DNA of 64,000 bases from Porphyromonas sp. (GTDB lineage Bacteria; Bacteroidota; Bacteroidia; Bacteroidales; Porphyromonadaceae), in the NCBI GenBank assembly GCA_022772085.1, contig JALFBN010000006.1:1-64000 (forward strand). The letters are read 5' to 3'. Of the stretch, positions 60,804-64,000 are shown piece by piece (the first letter of the stretch is position 1; the number at the start of each line of letters is the position of its first letter). The notes under the pieces were generated by a model. It searched no databases. It saw only the letters and a program-made list of their open reading frames with translations, and was not told the origin of the DNA. The translations under genes and the position numbers were made by a program.

Positions 60804-62390
60804 TTACCGTTTGGGTGAGAATAGCAGTTTGCCAACTTGCTCTTGCTTGTCGTTCTCTTTCGAGATCACGAGGTTGCTTTTGAGGTTGTCGTTGGAAAAG
60901 CGGAAGGTGTTGTATCCCTCGCCGAGGCTACTGTATCTATGGTTTTTGAGGGAGTTTTCTGTGTTTTTATTGAGTCGAAGTTTAGCCCCATCACCCTGAA
61001 CGAGGAGGAGAGAAAGGGGACGGACAAATATCTCCACTTGTAGCAAACTATTCCCTTCGAGAGTGTACACTCGTTTGTAAATGTCGCTTTCGGTTACGTC
61101 AAAGACGAGCAAAATCTCCTCTTCATCGTCTGTTTCGGATAAACCTGCATTGAAGGTTCCTTTATTGTTTTTTTCCCACGCCTTAATAGCATCTATTGAG
61201 GTACCACTCCATTGGAGGTAGGGTGTTTGTGCGAAGTCAAAGCCCTTAGGATCATCTGTTTCGACCGATTGTTTGAGTTTAGTGTCGCCATCATAGAGTT
61301 CCCATCCCTGCTTTTCGGCAAGTGGTAGGAGGGTATTCACGGTCACTTTGTTGCCCTCGGGCATCGCATTTTTAGCATCGAGTACAACCATTTTACCCTT
61401 TTCTCCCGACCGTTTGGGTAGACTACTGATGGCTTTTTTTAGCTCTGCTTCGGAAAGTTTGTTATGATCTACGACAAGTTTTTTCAGTTGAGGATATGCG
61501 CTCCACGAGGGGAGCTTCTCTAGTCCCATGGCGGAGATACGGAGCTCTACGAGATTAGGCATATCGAGATTCACAGATGTAATGGCGTTATTGCTGAGGT
61601 CGCAGTGCGTAAGTTTGTGGTGTGTAAGGGTTAGGTTACCCATGAATTTATTTTCCTTGAGATCGAGCCTTGTCAAAATAGGGGCTGCTTGGAGGTCTAT
61701 GGATTTGAGGTGATTTCCCGGAGCTGAGAGTACTTGAAGCTGGGGAGTTTGGATCAGGTTTATTTGCTCTATTTTTCCATTATTGTCTGCACTTAGGAGT
61801 AAGAGATCGGGAGCATAGATGCGGATACTTTTTTCTGTTTGATCTGCAGAGACGCTGAGTTGTGTAGGGGCATTGATCTGAGTAGAGACCGCGTATTCGG
61901 TTTGAATCTTGTTGCCATTGTCTATCAGGATTTTTCCGCTTTGGGTCACCACGTTGAGCACAATGCTGTAGTCCTTTGCGAAGGAGTGAATGATCTCCAC
62001 ATCAGCTTGACTTGTCGGAGGAGTCGGCTGTTCGCCGGCTACGACCATTACGAGGCAAGAGGCCTGCTTTTGAGTGCCTTCGATGCGAGCCGTAACCATG
62101 GTATTACCTACTTTGAGGGCCTCTATCTCTCCATTAGGGGAGACTTTCACAGTTGTTGGGTCCTCTGATTTCCAATTTATTACGACTTTTTTGTCTTCTG
62201 GTTGGACTGTGGCTTTGAGTTGTTGTTTCTCTCCTTTTTTTAGGTTGAGGCTGTGTGGCGTGATGGTGATGGTTTGCTCGGGCTTGGGTGGCTCGGGTTG
62301 GATGTTTTGAGGACGACAGGCCACGAAGTGACTTAGGCAGAGAAGTCCTAGAGCGGTCCACAGGAAATTCGAGAATTGAGTTCGTTTCAT
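60804..62390 (-). CDS. Lipoprotein with BIG2-like domain, leucine-rich region and shared C-terminal domain (copy 2)
   Basis: Lipobox HFVAC; LNLKKGEKQQLKATVQPEDKKVVINWKSEDPTTVKVSPNGEIEALKVGNTMVTARIEG; LRR-like TRLDLKENKFMGNLTLTHHKLTHCDLSNNAITSVNL; TPYLQWSGTSIDAIKAWEKNNKGTFNA. Confidence 0.8.
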   Translation of the reverse strand: MKRTQFSNFLWTALGLLCLSHFVACRPQNIQPEPPKPEQTITITPHSLNLKKGEKQQLKATVQPEDKKVVINWKSEDPTTVKVSPNGEIEALKVGNTMVTARIEGTQKQASCLVMVVAGEQPTPPTSQADVEIIHSFAKDYSIVLNVVTQSGKILIDNGNKIQTEYAVSTQINAPTQLSVSADQTEKSIRIYAPDLLLLSADNNGKIEQINLIQTPQLQVLSAPGNHLKSIDLQAAPILTRLDLKENKFMGNLTLTHHKLTHCDLSNNAITSVNLDMPNLVELRISAMGLEKLPSWSAYPQLKKLVVDHNKLSEAELKKAISSLPKRSGEKGKMVVLDAKNAMPEGNKVTVNTLLPLAEKQGWELYDGDTKLKQSVETDDPKGFDFAQTPYLQWSGTSIDAIKAWEKNNKGTFNAGLSETDDEEEILLVFDVTESDIYKRVYTLEGNSLLQVEIFVRPLSLLLVQGDGAKLRLNKNTENSLKNHRYSSLGEGYNTFRFSNDNLKSNLVISKENDKQEQVGKLLFSPKR

Positions 62391-62425
62391 AATTCTTTTA
62401 TGTTATCTCTCTTTAATATACTTGA

Positions 62426-63304
62426 TTAACGTGCAATGGGCTTGTATTCGAGTTGTGCGAGCAGACCCAGTTCGGGGTGTTTACTTGGAGCTACTTGGAC
62501 GCCAAGCCTCAGTTCAGGATTCACATAGGTAACCCCATAGGCAGATATATTACTTACGAAGAATAGATTTTTGCTCATTAGGCGTCGGAATGCTTGATTC
62601 AGTCGGGCCTTACTGCCTTGGATATCGAATACATAGTCTATCGGAGAGACTAGTAGAGCAATCGCTTGTACTCGCTCGCCTTGCCCTTTGACTTCTTGGA
62701 GGTAGTAGATGCGCACCTTGGTAACATCATCTTGAACATTGAAGGCATAGGCTTGAGCTTGATGTGTTTCATCAAAACGAGATAATCGAGGCTCAAACGT
62801 GCCGTTGTGGCTTGCTTCATAGCTTTGTAGCGTTTCGAGTGTATTCCCGAAGAGATCCATTTGAGGTAGGGGGAGGGTGGCAAAGGTGCGACTATCATCC
62901 TTTTGCTCCACGGTGATTTGGCAAAAAGCTTCATAGTTGCCGGCTTGGAGGTGAATGATGGCCTTGCCCTCTTTGAGTGCGGATAGCATTCCTTTATCAT
63001 CGACAAAAACAATGTCGGGAGCCGAGGAGTCGAAGCTAACGGACGCACCCTCGGGCGTTACGGTGTAGTTCAATTGTCGTTGCTCACCGGGTACCATATC
63101 AAGGGTTGATTCTTTGATTTCTAGGGCTGTGGCAGTGGGGTGCTCTATGGGTGTGGGTGGAGCCGGTGGTGTATTGGGGTGGCAGGCGGTGAGTGTGATG
63201 CCAAGGCCGTAGGTGAGGAGGAGGCTCGAACTCCGGAGAGATAGGGTACGCACGGCTCTTCTTGGGGAGAAGAGGGTGTGGAGCAGGGGAGATTTCATTT
63301 TCAT
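62426..63304 (-). CDS. Lipoprotein with BIG2-like domain and shared C-terminal domain (copy 3)
   Basis: Lipobox TLTAC; STLDMVPGEQRQLNYTVTPEGASVSFDSSAPDIVFVDDKGMLSALKEGKAIIHL; LPQMDLFGNTLETLQSYEASHNGTFEP. Confidence 0.75.
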   Translation of the reverse strand: MKMKSPLLHTLFSPRRAVRTLSLRSSSLLLTYGLGITLTACHPNTPPAPPTPIEHPTATALEIKESTLDMVPGEQRQLNYTVTPEGASVSFDSSAPDIVFVDDKGMLSALKEGKAIIHLQAGNYEAFCQITVEQKDDSRTFATLPLPQMDLFGNTLETLQSYEASHNGTFEPRLSRFDETHQAQAYAFNVQDDVTKVRIYYLQEVKGQGERVQAIALLVSPIDYVFDIQGSKARLNQAFRRLMSKNLFFVSNISAYGVTYVNPELRLGVQVAPSKHPELGLLAQLEYKPIAR

Positions 63305-63571
63305 ATTTTCGTTTATAGTTAAAATAGATGTCAACTTTTCGCTTCGCCTTTGTTAAGGATGCAATTAGAGAGAGCATATTTTTACCCCCAAAGGACCTCG
63401 CTCTCTTTTCTCCGATTTTTAGGGGATAGAGGCAAGGGAGATGCTTATTTATTTAATGTACCCTCCAAAGGAAATAAGAATCGCTGACATGAGCAAATTT
63501 TTTTAGACTACCATAGTCATATTGTCTTATAGATATGGCGTGATCTTTGATCGCGAATCTGTGCGAAAATG

Positions 63572-63644
63572 GGCTGTGAAACGAGGAAAAACTTCTGCCT
63601 AAGACTTTCCAACTTCTTACCTAAAACTTTTTTGTTTCTCAGGC
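63572..63644. repeat. Dispersed ~73-bp palindrome-ended element, copy 3
   Basis: GGCTGTGAAAC...GTTTCTCAGGC. Confidence 0.7.
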
Positions 63645-63896
63645 AGAATGCTAGCAACATGTACACCTGCATTTTTTCTCTTGGGAACATTTCGCAAAAC
63701 TTCGGACCAAAGGAGCGTATGGATCCTTTTGAAAAGAACTCTTTTCTCCCCCCCCAAGCAACTTGTCATGACAGAATGTAAACTGAATCGGAATGCCCCC
63801 CTTAGATACCAATTGCCTTTCCAATGATTCTTCCTCTATCAGGTTTAATGTTATACTTGGTATTGGAATGTACAACAAAAGATTTTCAATGAAAGA

Positions 63897-63928
63897 TTTT
63901 GTGGAAATGAAAATAAATACTACCTTTG
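63897..63928 (+). promoter_or_regulatory. Promoter TTTTG-N19-TACCTTTG near window end
   Basis: TTTTG 63897-63901, TACCTTTG 63921-63928. Confidence 0.7.
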
Positions 63929-64000
63929 CAACGCTTTCCAAGGGGGAGGCGTTCTGAGAGATGTGGAGGTTGTGGGGTGTAGATCCTTCAGAGAGCCTGA

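Noticed and set aside
63940-64000. TPP-riboswitch-like CTGAGA at the window end
   Set aside because: Other conserved TPP elements not present in the visible sequence; too little context
1-64000. CRISPR arrays, prophage, integrases, IS transposases, rRNA operons
   Set aside because: No regularly spaced direct repeats, no cas/integrase/transposase motifs and no rRNA signature seen by eye

Overview
This 64 kb window looks like a chromosomal segment from a Bacteroidales bacterium, probably Porphyromonas-like. The basis is ORF content plus recurrent TAnnTTTG (-7) promoters; no search was run. Most of it is housekeeping. Recognisable blocks: a four-gene Wbp-type UDP-2,3-diacetamido-uronic acid sugar cluster; pnp; nhaD; an Arg/Lys tRNA pair; a TonB-receptor-like barrel protein facing a frameshifted barrel pseudogene; tRNA-Ser; aguA/aguB; zupT; serB; lptB; an AraC regulator; glyA; a zapA-rny-prfC block; a large repeat protein with a T9SS-like C-terminus; a GT2-prmC-recX-comF operon; an S9 peptidase; a selenium-type cluster (yedF, class V aminotransferase, DUF3343, selD); ABC-F, TPR, def, ruvX; a malic enzyme; maf and rpmH; an ECF sigma operon; slyD-like; aroC; rpmE2; a DegP-like protease; primary sigma; a YihY protein; and three tandem lipoproteins. 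No CRISPR array, rRNA, prophage or transposase was seen. The least explained material is: (i) several apparently freestanding non-coding transcription units with promoters and/or terminators (about 44414-44690 on -, 14238-14306 on -, 20362-20819 on +); (ii) a family of about 70-73 bp dispersed elements ending in GTGAAAC...GTTTCAC; (iii) the three tandem lipoproteins sharing a C-terminal domain; (iv) the selenium cluster with no visible end-use gene; (v) two sub-60-aa ORFs missing from the ORF track.
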